Shown here piece by piece: positions 1-10,089 of a stretch of 64,000 nucleotides of DNA. Origin of the DNA: Rhodospirillales bacterium (GTDB taxonomy: Bacteria; Pseudomonadota; Alphaproteobacteria; Rhodospirillales; Shumkoniaceae). The translations under genes and the position numbers were made by a program. The first letter of the stretch is position 1. Each line of letters starts with the position of its first letter. The stretch lies in assembly GCA_016776725.1 (NCBI GenBank), contig JADHSV010000009.1, positions 1 to 64,000 of the forward strand. Reading direction: 5' to 3'. Under the pieces are notes generated by a model, which saw nothing but the letters and a program-made list of their open reading frames with translations, ran no database searches and had not been told where the DNA came from.

Positions 1-701
1 CTTGCCGCGAAGCGTAAACTGGGTCTGGTTGCGAATGCCTTCGATGCGCCGCTGAATCCACGCTTTTCATCGGGGTCCTGAATGTGCATGAACTCGACGC
101 CGATGGACCCGCAATAGGTCTGGCGCAGCACCTGCATGATTTCGCGCATGCTGGCCGTTTCCAGGCCCAGCACATAGTCGATGAAAATGGGCCGGTCCAG
201 ATCGGCTTCGGTGAAGCCGTAGCTGGCGGGTTCCAGCTCGGGATGGCGGGTGTTGCCCTCCAGCTCCAACGGATCAAACCGCGCGATCAGATGTCCGCGA
301 ACCCGGAAATTGCGGATCAGCATCAGCGCTCGGATGGAATCCAGCGTCGCCGCGCGCACGTTCTCGGTGCCGAAGCGGTCTTCCAGTCCGCGCGCGATGG
401 TCGCCGGAGGAACCGCATTGATGGGCAGCCACGATGGTGTATCGGCGGCGCGCACCACATCAGGCGGCGCATCGGAATCGCCGGTGGCCTGGTCGGTTTG
501 GGGGGTCCAGCTTGCGCCGCGAAGTTCGTCCAGAATGGCGCGTCCGTCATCCTGAAGGTCGCGGAAAAAGTCTACCCAGCTGGGATCGACGGAGCCGGGT
601 TCGGCAAGGAAACGGGAATACAGATCGGCAATGAATTCGGCGTTTTGCGGATTAAGGACGGTTTCGACGTTCGATGCCATGGCTCCCAAGAAAGCGCGCA
701 T
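1..701 (-). CDS. sucA: 2-oxoglutarate dehydrogenase E1 component, N-terminal part
   Basis: This is the N-terminal third of the thiamine-diphosphate E1 subunit of the 2-oxoglutarate dehydrogenase complex of the TCA cycle; it runs off the left edge. The translation has the E1 N-terminal signature NAEFIADLYSRFL followed by PGSVDPSWVDFF, and later VRGHLIARFDPL and IGVEFMHIQDPDEK. I chose ATG 701 because GGAGGGAAGG lies just upstream; ATG 680 is the alternative. Near positions 60-62 the frame breaks: one base appears missing between EKR and WIQRRIEGIRN, so the reading frame shifts by one. It follows mdh on the same strand by about 105 bases. The family is certain; whether the frameshift is real is not. 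Confidence 0.85.
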   Translation of the reverse strand, partial: MRAFLGAMASNVETVLNPQNAEFIADLYSRFLAEPGSVDPSWVDFFRDLQDDGRAILDELRGASWTPQTDQATGDSDAPPDVVRAADTPSWLPINAVPPATIARGLEDRFGTENVRAATLDSIRALMLIRNFRVRGHLIARFDPLELEGNTRHPELEPASYGFTEADLDRPIFIDYVLGLETASMREIMQVLRQTYCGSIGVEFMHIQDPDEKRGFSGASKAFATRPSLRFAA

Positions 702-806
702 CACCGGCGCGCCTTCCCTCCGTTTTGCTCGAGGGTAGCCCTGAACATGGTGTCACAACCACCCGTTGGCTACCCCCGAGATGTCACTTGGCCGCGCCGA
801 ACGCGC

Positions 807-1790
<984 letters not shown>

Positions 1791-1871
1791 TCAATACGCC
1801 CCGCCGCGAACCAGCCGCAACGGTTCCCTCATGAAGCGTTAGTACCGCGATTCAGACGCAACGGCAAGTTC

Positions 1872-3212
1872 TCAGGCGGCAAAACCCTTTTCCATTTCGC
1901 GGCGAATTGCATAGGCCTGGGTGCTGTCGTCAAAGGTCACGTCGTCCCAGCGCACGGGCCGCCCCACCGGGATGTCGTATTTCAGGGTTACGCCGTGCGA
2001 GAGACCGATGGGCAGACCGCCCAGACGCAGCGAATCCGCTGCCGGCATCAGCTTGCCCCAAACGCAATAGCCGCCTTCGCCGTCCAGTTCCTCGCCCGCT
2101 TTTAAATCGCGCTTGGCGGTGGCCACCACGTCGCCCAGGAAACCCTGGTTGCAACCGGTGGGTTCGCCGCGCAAGGCAGCCATGGCGACGCTGATGCCCA
2201 GTTCCAACCCGATCAAATGATAGGGCCGCCACAGGGCCGAATAACGCCCCGACTTGTCGGTCAGCATGCCGTAGTCGCGAAAACAGTTCTTCACGTAATC
2301 GGTGGGGGCTTCATAAACCACATAGACGCCCCAGCGCAGGTTGTTGGTAACGTCGACGCCGTCACGATCCCGGCTCGAAACCACCTCGACCTGCCCCTTG
2401 TGATGCAGCGTTCCGCCGTCCGTTTGCGGGATCAGGGTCTGGGCCAGTTTTTCCACGGCGCACGGCGGGAATTCCAGACCGCCGGGCGCGGGCGTCAGGC
2501 CGGTGGCGTTGGCCACGGCGGCCATTTCGATGCCCGATTTGGTGCCGTCCAGAAACGAATTGAACATTTTGGCGTTCATGCCGCTTTGGGCGGCGCGTTC
2601 GGCGCTTATGCCGTAATGGTCCCAAATGGTGTCGGGGGTGGAGGCATGGTAGTCGGGCATAAACAAAGTGCCCTTTCCGGCGGCCACCACTTCCAGCCCG
2701 CAAGCCCGCGCCCAGTCCACCTGTTCGCAGATCAATGCCGGTTGATCGCCATAGGCCATGGCGTAAACGACGCCCGCTTCACGGGCCTTTCGGGTCAGCA
2801 AAGGGCCGACCAGAACGTCGGCCTCCACATTGACCATGACCACGTGCTTGCCCTGTTCGAAACACGACAGCGCGTGATGAATGCCCGCCTCGGGAACGCC
2901 GGTGGACTCGATGATTACGTCAATGCCGTCGGTGGCGATCAGCGCGTCGGCGTCGTCGGTGATGAAAGTGGAGCCCCGATCATAGGCATCGGCGAACGAT
3001 TTGGCGGCGAAGCGCTCCTCGGTCCAATGGACCCGGCGGCAGGCGTCGCGCGCGCCCTCAACGTTCAGATCGGCGATGCCGACCAGATGCATTCCGGGTG
3101 TGTGAAGCACCTGCGAGAGAAACATGGAACCGAACTTTCCGGCCCCGATCAGGCCGACGCGAACGGGGTTACCTTCAGCTTCGCGGGCCGATAGCATGGC
3201 GTGCAAATTCAT
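1872..3212 (-). CDS. NAD(P)-dependent oxidoreductase with C-terminal SAF domain
   Basis: A 446-residue protein with an N-terminal Rossmann domain (VGLIGAGKFGSMFL, about residues 18-31), a homoserine-dehydrogenase/Gfo-Idh-like middle region (VIIESTGVPEAGIHHA, VVMVNVEADVLVGPLL) and a C-terminal SAF-like domain (KAGEELDGEGGY, then PIGLSHGVTLKYDIPVGRPV). Relatives are often labelled homoserine dehydrogenase or FlgA-like because of these two parts, and several are thought to act on sugar-acid or tetrose derivatives. The substrate cannot be read from sequence. The start has a strong GGAGGAGGAAG site. It is divergent from the sterol desaturase family gene with 80 bases between them and lies upstream of mdh on the same strand. 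Confidence 0.8.
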   Translation of the reverse strand: MNLHAMLSAREAEGNPVRVGLIGAGKFGSMFLSQVLHTPGMHLVGIADLNVEGARDACRRVHWTEERFAAKSFADAYDRGSTFITDDADALIATDGIDVIIESTGVPEAGIHHALSCFEQGKHVVMVNVEADVLVGPLLTRKAREAGVVYAMAYGDQPALICEQVDWARACGLEVVAAGKGTLFMPDYHASTPDTIWDHYGISAERAAQSGMNAKMFNSFLDGTKSGIEMAAVANATGLTPAPGGLEFPPCAVEKLAQTLIPQTDGGTLHHKGQVEVVSSRDRDGVDVTNNLRWGVYVVYEAPTDYVKNCFRDYGMLTDKSGRYSALWRPYHLIGLELGISVAMAALRGEPTGCNQGFLGDVVATAKRDLKAGEELDGEGGYCVWGKLMPAADSLRLGGLPIGLSHGVTLKYDIPVGRPVRWDDVTFDDSTQAYAIRREMEKGFAA

Positions 3213-3292
3213 GGAAACTTCCTCCTCCCCGAAAATGGGCCCATATATTCGTTATTGCGCCCTTACCCGTCACTATACAAATATGATCCCGC

Positions 3293-4135
3293 ATGGAAAA
3301 CGTATTCGATACCCTGCTGGCCAATGCGACCGCGTTCAGGCTGAGCGTCTTTTTCGGCGTGCTGGCCCTGATGATGGGGCTGGAGGCCCGGTTCCCGCGC
3401 CGTGCGCGCAGCCATTCGCGCAAGGCCCGCTGGCCGTCGAACCTGGGAATCGTGGCCCTGAACTCGCTGGTCGCCCGCGCCGCCTTTCCCGTGGCCGCCG
3501 TGGGCATCGCCGCACTGGGCGAAACAAACGGATGGGGCCTGTTCAATAACATCGGCTGGCCGTTCTGGGTGGCGGCGGTTTTGTCGGTGGTGCTGCTGGA
3601 CTTCGCCATCTATTTGCAACACATCCTGTTTCACGCCGTGCCGGCCCTGTGGCGGCTGCACCGCATGCACCACGCCGACACCGATTTCGACGTCACCAAC
3701 GGCGCGCGCTTTCACCCCATCGAGATTGTTTTGTCCATGGCCATTAAAATGGCCATCGTGGCAGCCTTGGGCGCGCCCGCCATCGCGGTGCTGATCTTCG
3801 AGGTGCTGCTCAACGCCACGGCCATGTTCAATCACGCCAACTTGAAACTGCCGCCAAACCTGGACCTTTTCTTGAGGCTGTTCGTCGTCACACCCGACAT
3901 GCACCGCGTCCATCATTCGGCACTCCCGCGCGAAACCAACAGCAACTTCGGCTTCAACCTGCCGTGGTGGGACTATTTAATGGGAACCTACACCGCCCAG
4001 CCCGAAGCCCCCCACGAAGCCATGACCATTGGCCTGCCCACCTTCCGCAGCCCCCGTGAACTGCGCCTGGACCGTATGCTGACCCAGCCGTTTCGGGATG
4101 GAACACCCCCGCCTCCCGACACCAAATACGAGTGA
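3293..4135 (+). CDS. Sterol desaturase / fatty acid hydroxylase family membrane protein
   Basis: A 280-residue integral membrane di-iron protein of the fatty acid hydroxylase superfamily. The clustered histidine boxes that bind iron are visible: HILFH, HRMHH (about residues 120-124), then NHANL and HRVHHS near residues 202-207. Hydrophobic segments lie at about residues 15-30, 50-70 and 85-105. The last part, NFGFNLPWWDYLMGTY, is characteristic of the bacterial branch. Members act on sterols, carotenoids, alkylglycerols or ornithine lipids; the substrate here is unknown. It is divergent from the SAF oxidoreductase and has no obvious operon partner. Confidence 0.9.
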   Translation: MENVFDTLLANATAFRLSVFFGVLALMMGLEARFPRRARSHSRKARWPSNLGIVALNSLVARAAFPVAAVGIAALGETNGWGLFNNIGWPFWVAAVLSVVLLDFAIYLQHILFHAVPALWRLHRMHHADTDFDVTNGARFHPIEIVLSMAIKMAIVAALGAPAIAVLIFEVLLNATAMFNHANLKLPPNLDLFLRLFVVTPDMHRVHHSALPRETNSNFGFNLPWWDYLMGTYTAQPEAPHEAMTIGLPTFRSPRELRLDRMLTQPFRDGTPPPPDTKYE

Positions 4136-4252
4136 AGCGCGGTGAAATGGCCGGCAATTCTTGTCGTTTCGGCTTGGCATCTGATCCATCCGGTGCGATG
4201 CTCGGGTCAATAATAACGAAGTGCCAATTGGATACGTGGGAGCAAAACCACC

Positions 4253-4645
4253 ATGGCTGACGACCGAACCTTCGAACGCATGACCTTCGAACCCGGCGAA
4301 CGTATCTTCGAGCAGGGGAAGCGAGGCACCTTTGCCTATCTCATCGTCTCCGGCGAAGTTGAGATCCGTACCAGTAAGCGCGGTTCGAAGCCCCGCACGG
4401 TTGCCCGTGTGGGGAAAGGTGAAGTCGTCGGCGAGATGAGCCTGTTCGACAACGAGGAGCGTATGGCGTCCGGGATCGCGGCAACAACGGTTGATGCAAT
4501 TCGTCTCTCGCGCTCAGAGTTCCGCGCCCGCCTCAAATCCCTCGACCCGGTAACAAAAAGCGTCATTAAAATGCTCGTCAAGCACTTCCGCGCCAGTCAC
4601 AAGCAACTCTCCGGAAGCAAGAAGATCGAATGGCGGCGGAAATAG
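4253..4645 (+). CDS. Cyclic nucleotide-binding domain protein (Crp-like, no DNA-binding domain)
   Basis: A 130-residue single-domain protein with a cNMP-binding beta-roll: FEPGERIFEQGKRGTFAYLI (about residues 11-30), SGEVEIRT, then the phosphate-binding-cassette region around GKGEVVGEMSLFDNEERMASG. There is no C-terminal helix-turn-helix, so it is not a Crp/Fnr transcription factor. Such stand-alone domains may act as sensors or as subunits of partner proteins. GGGAG lies 8 bases before the ATG. It is followed on the same strand, 100 bases away, by a PLP decarboxylase; a functional link is not evident. Confidence 0.9.
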   Translation: MADDRTFERMTFEPGERIFEQGKRGTFAYLIVSGEVEIRTSKRGSKPRTVARVGKGEVVGEMSLFDNEERMASGIAATTVDAIRLSRSEFRARLKSLDPVTKSVIKMLVKHFRASHKQLSGSKKIEWRRK

Positions 4646-4745
4646 GTTGGTGGTTCTGCTGGACCCGCAAAGGAATTAGGTTCTTTTGACCCCTTGTTGG
4701 TAAACTGTCACTGAAGCGACAGCAGGCCGGAAGGGGCCGGAGATT

Positions 4746-6188
4746 ATGGATGGTTCTCGTATCCTTTCCCAGGCAACCGCCCACGCAGTCGCGTTCCTCA
4801 AAGGTCTCGCGCACCGCGATGTTGGCGCGACCGCGAGAGCCGGTGAATTACGCGACAGTCTTGAGCGATCTTTGCCGGAGCTAGGCACGCGCGCGGAACA
4901 AGTGCTCGACGAGTTGGTCCACGACGTGGAAGGCGGGATAGTGGCCTCGACGGGGCCGCGTTTCTTCGGCTGGGTCATGGGCGGCGCGCTGCCTGTCGCG
5001 CTGGCCGCCGATTGGCTGACATCGACCTGGGACCAGAACGCGGCCGTTTATGCAACCAGCCCAGCCGAAGCGTTGATTGAAGAGGTCACCGGCGGGTGGC
5101 TGAAAGAGCTTCTCGGGCTGCCCCCGCAGGCGTCATTCGCGTTCGTCACGGGCTGTCAGATGGCCCACACGACAGCCCTGGCCGCGGCGCGGCACCGGCT
5201 GCTCAGCGATCGCGACTGGAACGTTGAAACCAAAGGCCAAGCCGGTGCGCCGCCCCTGCGCATCCTGACCAGCGAGGACCGCCATGCTTCGATCAATCGC
5301 GCGGTTCGCTTGTTAGGGCTGGGCACGGACGCCATCGAACCCCTGAGCTGTGACGAGAAGGGCCGCATCCAACTCGCAGCCCTCGAAGACGCTTTGCAAA
5401 AGTCGCCCTCCCGGCCAACGGTTCTGTGTCTTCAGGCGGGCGAGTTGAACACCGGCGCATACGATAGGTTTCGCCAGGCCTGCACCATTGCGCACGCAGC
5501 CCGGGCGTGGGTCCATGTGGACGGGGCCTTCGGTCTGTGGGCGGCGGCGAGTGAAAAGTACAGGCACCTGACCGATGGGGTCGAGTTGGCGGATTCCTGG
5601 GCCGCCGATGGCCACAAGTGGCTTAACGTGCCCTACGACAGCGGTTTCGTTTTTGTCGCCGATCCGGCCGCCCACCAAGCCGTTTTCGCCGAACAGACCG
5701 GCCACGCAAGCCCCACCGCAAGCGGCGCTCAAGATACGCGCAACCAGATGGACTGGAACCCCGAGTGGTCGCGGCGCGGCAGGGCCGTGCCGGTCTACGC
5801 CGCCATTCGCACACTGGGCCGTAGCGGAATCGCCGAGATCGTCGAGCGGAATTGCGCCCACGCCACCCGGCTGGTGAACGAGATCGGAAATTTACCCGGG
5901 GCCGAGATCCTGGCCGAGCCCATCATCAACCAGGGCCTGGTGCGTTTCCGCGCCGCAAATAGCGACCATGACGGCGATCACGACGCCCACACCGACCGCG
6001 TCATCGCCCGCATCCAGTCCGACGGCGTCGCCTGGTTCGGCCCGGTTACATGGTGCGGCAAGCGCGCCATGCGCATATCGCTCAGCAACTGGCGAACAAC
6101 CGACGCCGATATCGACCTGACTGTCGCCAGCATCAAAGCCGCCCTGGCCCACTGCGATTGGGTGCAGGGATCGCCGCCGGGCTTTTAG
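4746..6188 (+). CDS. Group II PLP-dependent amino acid decarboxylase family protein
   Basis: A 480-residue fold-type I PLP enzyme of the aromatic-L-amino-acid/glutamate decarboxylase family. Visible signatures are the N-terminal region around VASTGPRFFGWVMGG, the cofactor-stacking region FVTGCQMAHTTAL, HVDGAFGLWAAAS with the PLP-pyridine aspartate at about residue 258, and the Schiff-base lysine in SWAADGHKWLNVPYDSG at about residue 295. The family decarboxylates aromatic or acidic amino acids; members with this GGALPVALAADWLTS-type N-terminus are common in soil and marine bacteria and their substrate is usually not known. It is followed by a partial repeat and a long palindrome. Confidence 0.88.
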   Translation: MDGSRILSQATAHAVAFLKGLAHRDVGATARAGELRDSLERSLPELGTRAEQVLDELVHDVEGGIVASTGPRFFGWVMGGALPVALAADWLTSTWDQNAAVYATSPAEALIEEVTGGWLKELLGLPPQASFAFVTGCQMAHTTALAAARHRLLSDRDWNVETKGQAGAPPLRILTSEDRHASINRAVRLLGLGTDAIEPLSCDEKGRIQLAALEDALQKSPSRPTVLCLQAGELNTGAYDRFRQACTIAHAARAWVHVDGAFGLWAAASEKYRHLTDGVELADSWAADGHKWLNVPYDSGFVFVADPAAHQAVFAEQTGHASPTASGAQDTRNQMDWNPEWSRRGRAVPVYAAIRTLGRSGIAEIVERNCAHATRLVNEIGNLPGAEILAEPIINQGLVRFRAANSDHDGDHDAHTDRVIARIQSDGVAWFGPVTWCGKRAMRISLSNWRTTDADIDLTVASIKAALAHCDWVQGSPPGF

Positions 6189-6203
6189 CTGCTGGCAACG
6201 CCA

Positions 6204-6242
6204 CCCCCCGACAACAAGCCGGAGGGGCGCAGAAGCGCCTCG
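6204..6242 (+). repeat. Partial copy of the dispersed palindromic repeat
   Basis: The stretch CCCCGACAACAAGCCGGAGG followed by a GCGC/GCGCCTCGA segment matches the first third of the repeat seen complete at 21785-21870 and in inverted form at 45028-45136. The second half, with the AAGCGG/CCGCTT stem, is missing. It lies right after the decarboxylase stop codon. Confidence 0.7.
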
Positions 6243-6259
6243 AGCAGACGAAAACCTGG

Positions 6260-6327
6260 GACAGAAAACCGGGGACAGTATACTATTTTTTTGCCAAAAA
6301 ATAGTATACTGTCCCCGGTTTTCTGTC
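6260..6327. repeat. Long perfect palindrome with GACAGTATACTA core
   Basis: Two 32-base arms (6260-6291 and 6296-6327) are perfect reverse complements around a 4-base TGCC loop. The outer part reads CAGAAAACCGGGGACAG and the inner part TATACTATTTTTT. The core GACAGTATACTA recurs in the palindrome at 62325-62377. Further CTGTCTCCGG copies follow on the right to about 6352. Transcribed, it would form a very stable hairpin between the decarboxylase and the chemoreceptor gene. I interpret it as a mobile palindromic unit of the kind associated with REP-type (IS200-like) transposases; this is inference. Confidence 0.85.
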
Positions 6328-6490
6328 TCCGGATTTTCCTGTCTCCGGTTTTTCGCTCAAAATAATCGCAAAAATGACCGCAGGCCGGATATCCATGGTA
6401 TGGAGTTGATAGATAACGCATTTTCGCGAGCAGCAATTGTCATCCAAATGCATTCAGGTTGAGGATTGGCATATTTACGGGGAGGACTTC

Positions 6491-8227
6491 ATGTCAATCA
6501 AAGGACGTTTGTTAGCGGTTCTTGGTTTGATTTTAATCGTCTACTCCGCGGCGGGGTTTGTCACGCTGGTCAACCTCAACGAAGAAATTCCGAAGTTGAG
6601 AGAAGTGGAACGTGGATCAGCCGAACAGTTAGACCAATTATATGACGACATCATCCCCTTAATGTTGGTCATAAAGAACATCAAGATGGATGTTTTTCGG
6701 GTCCAGCACTCGCTCACGGATATTTCCGCGACCCGGGGACTGGATGCCATGGATGGCGGCTTTGGCGAGGCCGAGGCGAACGCCGATAATTTCGGTTTCG
6801 ATGTTCAACAGGCCCGGCTGCACGCGGAAAATCTTGACCTTCCGGATGTGATGGCGGCGCTGGATACGGCCGAAAAAGCATTTCCAGCCTATTTCGAGGC
6901 CGGTGTGCGTATGGCGAAAGCCTACGTCGCCGAAGGGCCGTCGGGCGGTAACAAGTTGATGGGCGCGTTTGATGAAGTCGCGGTTTCCATGGGTGAAAGC
7001 ATGGATGCCCTGGTCAGCGCAGTTGAAATTCTCGCACCGGTGAAAATAAGCGGCATGGTCCGGGAGGTTAAAGGCATTGAACGGGACCTGACGGACCTGC
7101 TGAATATTTACATCGTCTTGTCCGTTATCGGCTTTGTGGTGTTGTTGGGCGGGGCTGTTTATCTTTATACGCTGATCCGTTCGTCCATGACTTATCTTCT
7201 GTCCGATATCGATAACCTTGCGCAACGTGAATTTGACTCGCCGATGGTGACGGATGTGGCGCGGAGCGACGAGTTTGGAAAGGTGGCGCGGGCCATAGAG
7301 GGCACGAAAACCGAGTTGAAGGAAGCAGAGCAAAGGGACGCTGAAAGCAAGGCAGCCAAGGAGAAGGCGCGCCGGGAGGCTCACGCCAACCGCCTGCGAA
7401 TGGCGCGGATTTTTGAGGGCAATGTGGGAAGCGTTGTGGAGACGGTTTCCAAGTCCGCCAACCAGGTGCACATCGTCGCGGACCGGGTGGCCTCAACGGC
7501 CGAAAATACCACGGCCCAGGCGGGCGTCGTTTATTCGGCCGCTGACCAGGCATCAACCAACGTTGAAACCGTGGCCAGTGCGACGGAACAGGTGTCGTGT
7601 TCCATTTTCGAAATATCCCGTCAGGTTACCCAATCAACCGAGATCGCGGGCGCCGCCGTGAGAGAAGTGGAGGGCACCAACGAAAAGGTTATGGATCTGG
7701 CCGATGCGGCTGAAAAAATCGGTGAAGTCGTTGCCTTGATTTCCGACATCGCCGATCAGACGAATTTGCTGGCGCTTAACGCGACCATTGAAGCGGCACG
7801 CGCCGGTGATGCCGGGAAGGGTTTTGCCGTCGTCGCTTCCGAAGTCAAAAATCTTGCCAACCAGACCGCCAAGGCGACCGAGGAAATTTCTTCTCAAATC
7901 ACCAACATTCAGGGCGCGACGGGAGACGCAGTCAACGCCATTCGGGCGATTGGCGGCACCATCAACCAGATCAGCGAGATAACCACCACAATTGCCGCTG
8001 CAGTCGAAGAGCAGGGTTCGGCAACACAGGAAATCGCGCGTAACGTGGAACTGGCGAGCAATGGCACCGGGCAGGTCACAAGCTGTATCGTGCAGGTTAC
8101 GGAAGCTGCCGAAGAAACGGGAAATTCGGCGAACGAAATTCTGGAATCAGCAGGGGCAATGAGCCGCCAGTCCGAGAAACTGAAGACCGAGGTCGAGAAA
8201 TTCCTCCATACCATTCGCGAAGGTTAA
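6491..8227 (+). CDS. Methyl-accepting chemotaxis protein
   Basis: A 578-residue chemoreceptor of the inner membrane that signals to the CheA/CheW complex. Order of parts: first membrane helix at about residues 7-28, a periplasmic helical bundle of about 180 residues containing the [19 protein letters not shown] segment, a second membrane helix ([20 protein letters not shown]), a HAMP-like region, then the coiled-coil signalling domain with the highly conserved hairpin tip around [20 protein letters not shown] and [19 protein letters not shown] 6491 has GGGGAGGA directly upstream; an upstream in-frame start at 6437 lacks this. The ligand is unknown. No che genes adjoin. Confidence 0.95.
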   Translation: MSIKGRLLAVLGLILIVYSAAGFVTLVNLNEEIPKLREVERGSAEQLDQLYDDIIPLMLVIKNIKMDVFRVQHSLTDISATRGLDAMDGGFGEAEANADNFGFDVQQARLHAENLDLPDVMAALDTAEKAFPAYFEAGVRMAKAYVAEGPSGGNKLMGAFDEVAVSMGESMDALVSAVEILAPVKISGMVREVKGIERDLTDLLNIYIVLSVIGFVVLLGGAVYLYTLIRSSMTYLLSDIDNLAQREFDSPMVTDVARSDEFGKVARAIEGTKTELKEAEQRDAESKAAKEKARREAHANRLRMARIFEGNVGSVVETVSKSANQVHIVADRVASTAENTTAQAGVVYSAADQASTNVETVASATEQVSCSIFEISRQVTQSTEIAGAAVREVEGTNEKVMDLADAAEKIGEVVALISDIADQTNLLALNATIEAARAGDAGKGFAVVASEVKNLANQTAKATEEISSQITNIQGATGDAVNAIRAIGGTINQISEITTTIAAAVEEQGSATQEIARNVELASNGTGQVTSCIVQVTEAAEETGNSANEILESAGAMSRQSEKLKTEVEKFLHTIREG

Positions 8228-8255
8228 GGGCGCCCCAGGGGTCGCGACCGGTCGT

Positions 8256-9293
8256 TTAACCCCGTCCTGCGTGCCGTATGGCTGACGCGATGAAGGCGTC
8301 GACATCTTCATCACGCGTGTTAAACGCGGTGACCAGGCGAATGGCCTTGGCGCCGTCGCCGGGCCAGCGGTAGAAGGCGAACCCGTCGGCTTCGAGGCCG
8401 ACGATCACCGCCTCGGGCAATTTGACGAAAATTTCGTTGGCCTGCGGCGTGTGCATGAAGGAAACGCCGGGCACGTCTTTCAACCCTTCGGCCAGTTTGG
8501 CGGTTGCGGCGTTGGCGTGGCGCGCCAGTTTCAGCCACAGATCGTCGGTCAGATAGGCGTCGAACTGGGCAGCGAGATAACGCATTTTCGAGATCAGATG
8601 GCCACCGCGCTTGCGCCGATAGGCGAGGGTTTCGGCCAGCGTCTTGTCAAACACGACAACGGCCTCGGCGGCCAGCGCGCCGTTCTTGCTGGCGCCGAAA
8701 CACAGCACGTCGACGCCTGCTTTCCAGGTGGTTTCCGCCGGCGTGCATCCCAGCGACGCAAGGGCGTTGGCGAAACGCGCGCCGTCCATATGAACTTTCA
8801 GGCCGTGCTTGTGAGCCAGATCGGCGATGGTGCGAACTTCGTCGGGGCTGTAGACCGTTCCCGCTTCACTGGCCTGGGTGAGGCTGACGGCGGCGGCCTG
8901 CACGTGATGGACGCCGTGATCGGGAGCCGTCAGAACGGCCTCAAGATCTTCGGCGTGGACCTTGCCGTCATCGCTGGGCAGCGGCGTCATTTTGGCTCCG
9001 CCCGAAAAGAATTCCGGCGCGCCGCATTCGTCGATCTGGATGTGAGCCTCGGGATGGCAGAATATCTCACCCCACGGCGGGGTCATGACGGCCAGGCTAA
9101 GGGAGTTGGCGGCGGTGCCCGTGGTCACCAGGAACACGTCGGCGTCGCGCTCGAACACATCGGCAATTTTTTTGCTGACGCGCACGCTCAACTCGTCGTC
9201 GCCGTAGGCCGCTGCCGGGCCGGCGTTGGCCCGTTCGATGGCGGCCAGAACTTGCGGCGCCACGCCGGCTACGTTGTCACTGCAAAAATTCAT
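8256..9293 (-). CDS. Low-specificity L-threonine aldolase family (beta-eliminating lyase)
   Basis: A 345-residue fold-type I PLP enzyme expected to cleave L-threonine or L-allo-threonine to glycine and acetaldehyde, or related beta-hydroxy amino acids. It begins MNFCSDNVAGVAPQVLAAI, typical of the family, and carries the GTAANSL PLP-phosphate segment, the HMDGARFANA motif and the Schiff-base lysine in CFGASKNGALAAE. ATG 9293 is preceded by GGAGA at good spacing and overlaps the stop of the JAMM protease gene (ATGA), so the two are probably translationally coupled. A longer reading frame to 9407 would overlap the protease gene and is rejected. Confidence 0.9.
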   Translation of the reverse strand: MNFCSDNVAGVAPQVLAAIERANAGPAAAYGDDELSVRVSKKIADVFERDADVFLVTTGTAANSLSLAVMTPPWGEIFCHPEAHIQIDECGAPEFFSGGAKMTPLPSDDGKVHAEDLEAVLTAPDHGVHHVQAAAVSLTQASEAGTVYSPDEVRTIADLAHKHGLKVHMDGARFANALASLGCTPAETTWKAGVDVLCFGASKNGALAAEAVVVFDKTLAETLAYRRKRGGHLISKMRYLAAQFDAYLTDDLWLKLARHANAATAKLAEGLKDVPGVSFMHTPQANEIFVKLPEAVIVGLEADGFAFYRWPGDGAKAIRLVTAFNTRDEDVDAFIASAIRHAGRG

Positions 9294-9718
9294 GAAGTTT
9301 CTCCGTTCGAAATCAATTTCAGTTCGCCGAATCCGCTTCCGTCGGAGAGCGGGATATGGGCGGTGGTTTGGGCGGCCCGGCCGTCCATAACGGACGTAAT
9401 CAGCCACACCAGATCAGGCTCCCACGCCATTTCCAGATCGCGCGGCGAAGGTGCTGCGGCGTGATCGGGATGGGAATGGTAATGCCCGACAATTCGCATC
9501 GGTCCGCCTTCCAGCGCGCGCATGACGTCGAAACGCAATTGAGCGGAAACCTCGAACCGCTTCCCGCCGGCCATGTTGGGGCTGGGCTCGACACCCGTGA
9601 CCGTCAAATCCCCGCGCCCTTCGCCATGGCCCACCAACAGCCCGCAGCATTCTTCAGGGTAGGCGGCCTCGGCGGCGTCGACAATTATTTGCAAGAGGGC
9701 GGGCGGCAGTAAAATCAA
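9290..9718 (-). CDS. JAB1/MPN+ (JAMM) metallopeptidase
   Basis: A 142-residue zinc metallopeptidase of the JAB/MPN+ family. The full JAMM motif is present: the upstream glutamate in PEECCGLLVG, then HYHSHPDHAAAPSPRDLEMA with H-x-H-P-x7-S-x2-D spacing. Bacterial relatives remove ubiquitin-like sulfur-carrier proteins from targets, as in Mec+/CysO-type cysteine synthesis, or process other small modifiers; no such carrier is seen nearby. The likely start is TTG 9718, overlapping the TGA of the upstream gene (TTGA), with no strong ribosome-binding site, which suggests translational coupling. It overlaps the threonine aldolase gene by four bases. Confidence 0.85.
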   Translation of the reverse strand: MILLPPALLQIIVDAAEAAYPEECCGLLVGHGEGRGDLTVTGVEPSPNMAGGKRFEVSAQLRFDVMRALEGGPMRIVGHYHSHPDHAAAPSPRDLEMAWEPDLVWLITSVMDGRAAQTTAHIPLSDGSGFGELKLISNGETS

Positions 9719-10047
9719 GGGGCGGTCCAGAACGTGACGTTGCCCAGCACCTTGCCGGATGCCAGTTCGATGGCGATGATGCGCGCGCACGATCCCTCGG
9801 GGCCGACACGCACGAACAACTTTCCGTCGTCGGGACGCATGTCCTCGATGCGGCAGCCCGACGCCAAGGGTACGGTAATGTCGCCGAAGGCCCGCCCGGG
9901 GGCTGCGGTTTCGGTTTTGACGTCCGTTGATCCAAAGAAGGAAAATTCGGGGTCGGAGGATCGTTGAATGAGGCCGTAAACGATCAAAATCGTTCCGACA
10001 ACGATTAAAAGACCCATTCCGATCACGAGGCTCTTGAGTGCCTGCAT
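9715..10047 (-). CDS. Small single-pass membrane protein (DUF6476-like)
   Basis: A 110-residue protein with one N-terminal membrane helix (LVIGMGLLIVVGTILIVYGL, about residues 6-25) and a small extracytoplasmic domain containing GCRIEDMRPDDGKLFVRVG and GSCARIIAIELASGKVLGN. The layout fits the alphaproteobacterial DUF6476 group, which is often encoded upstream of or opposite rluD. Function is unknown. First gene of a three-gene minus-strand operon with the JAMM protease and threonine aldolase; 42 bases separate it from divergent rluD. Confidence 0.7.
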   Translation of the reverse strand: MQALKSLVIGMGLLIVVGTILIVYGLIQRSSDPEFSFFGSTDVKTETAAPGRAFGDITVPLASGCRIEDMRPDDGKLFVRVGPEGSCARIIAIELASGKVLGNVTFWTAP

Positions 10048-10089
10048 GGTTTCGTACCACTCTGTTTAGCTACAAATATTTGGCCAGCG

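Noticed and set aside
2217-3194. 325-codon plus-strand frame
   Set aside because: Antisense to the SAF-domain oxidoreductase, low-complexity His/Gly/Val composition typical of a shadow frame.
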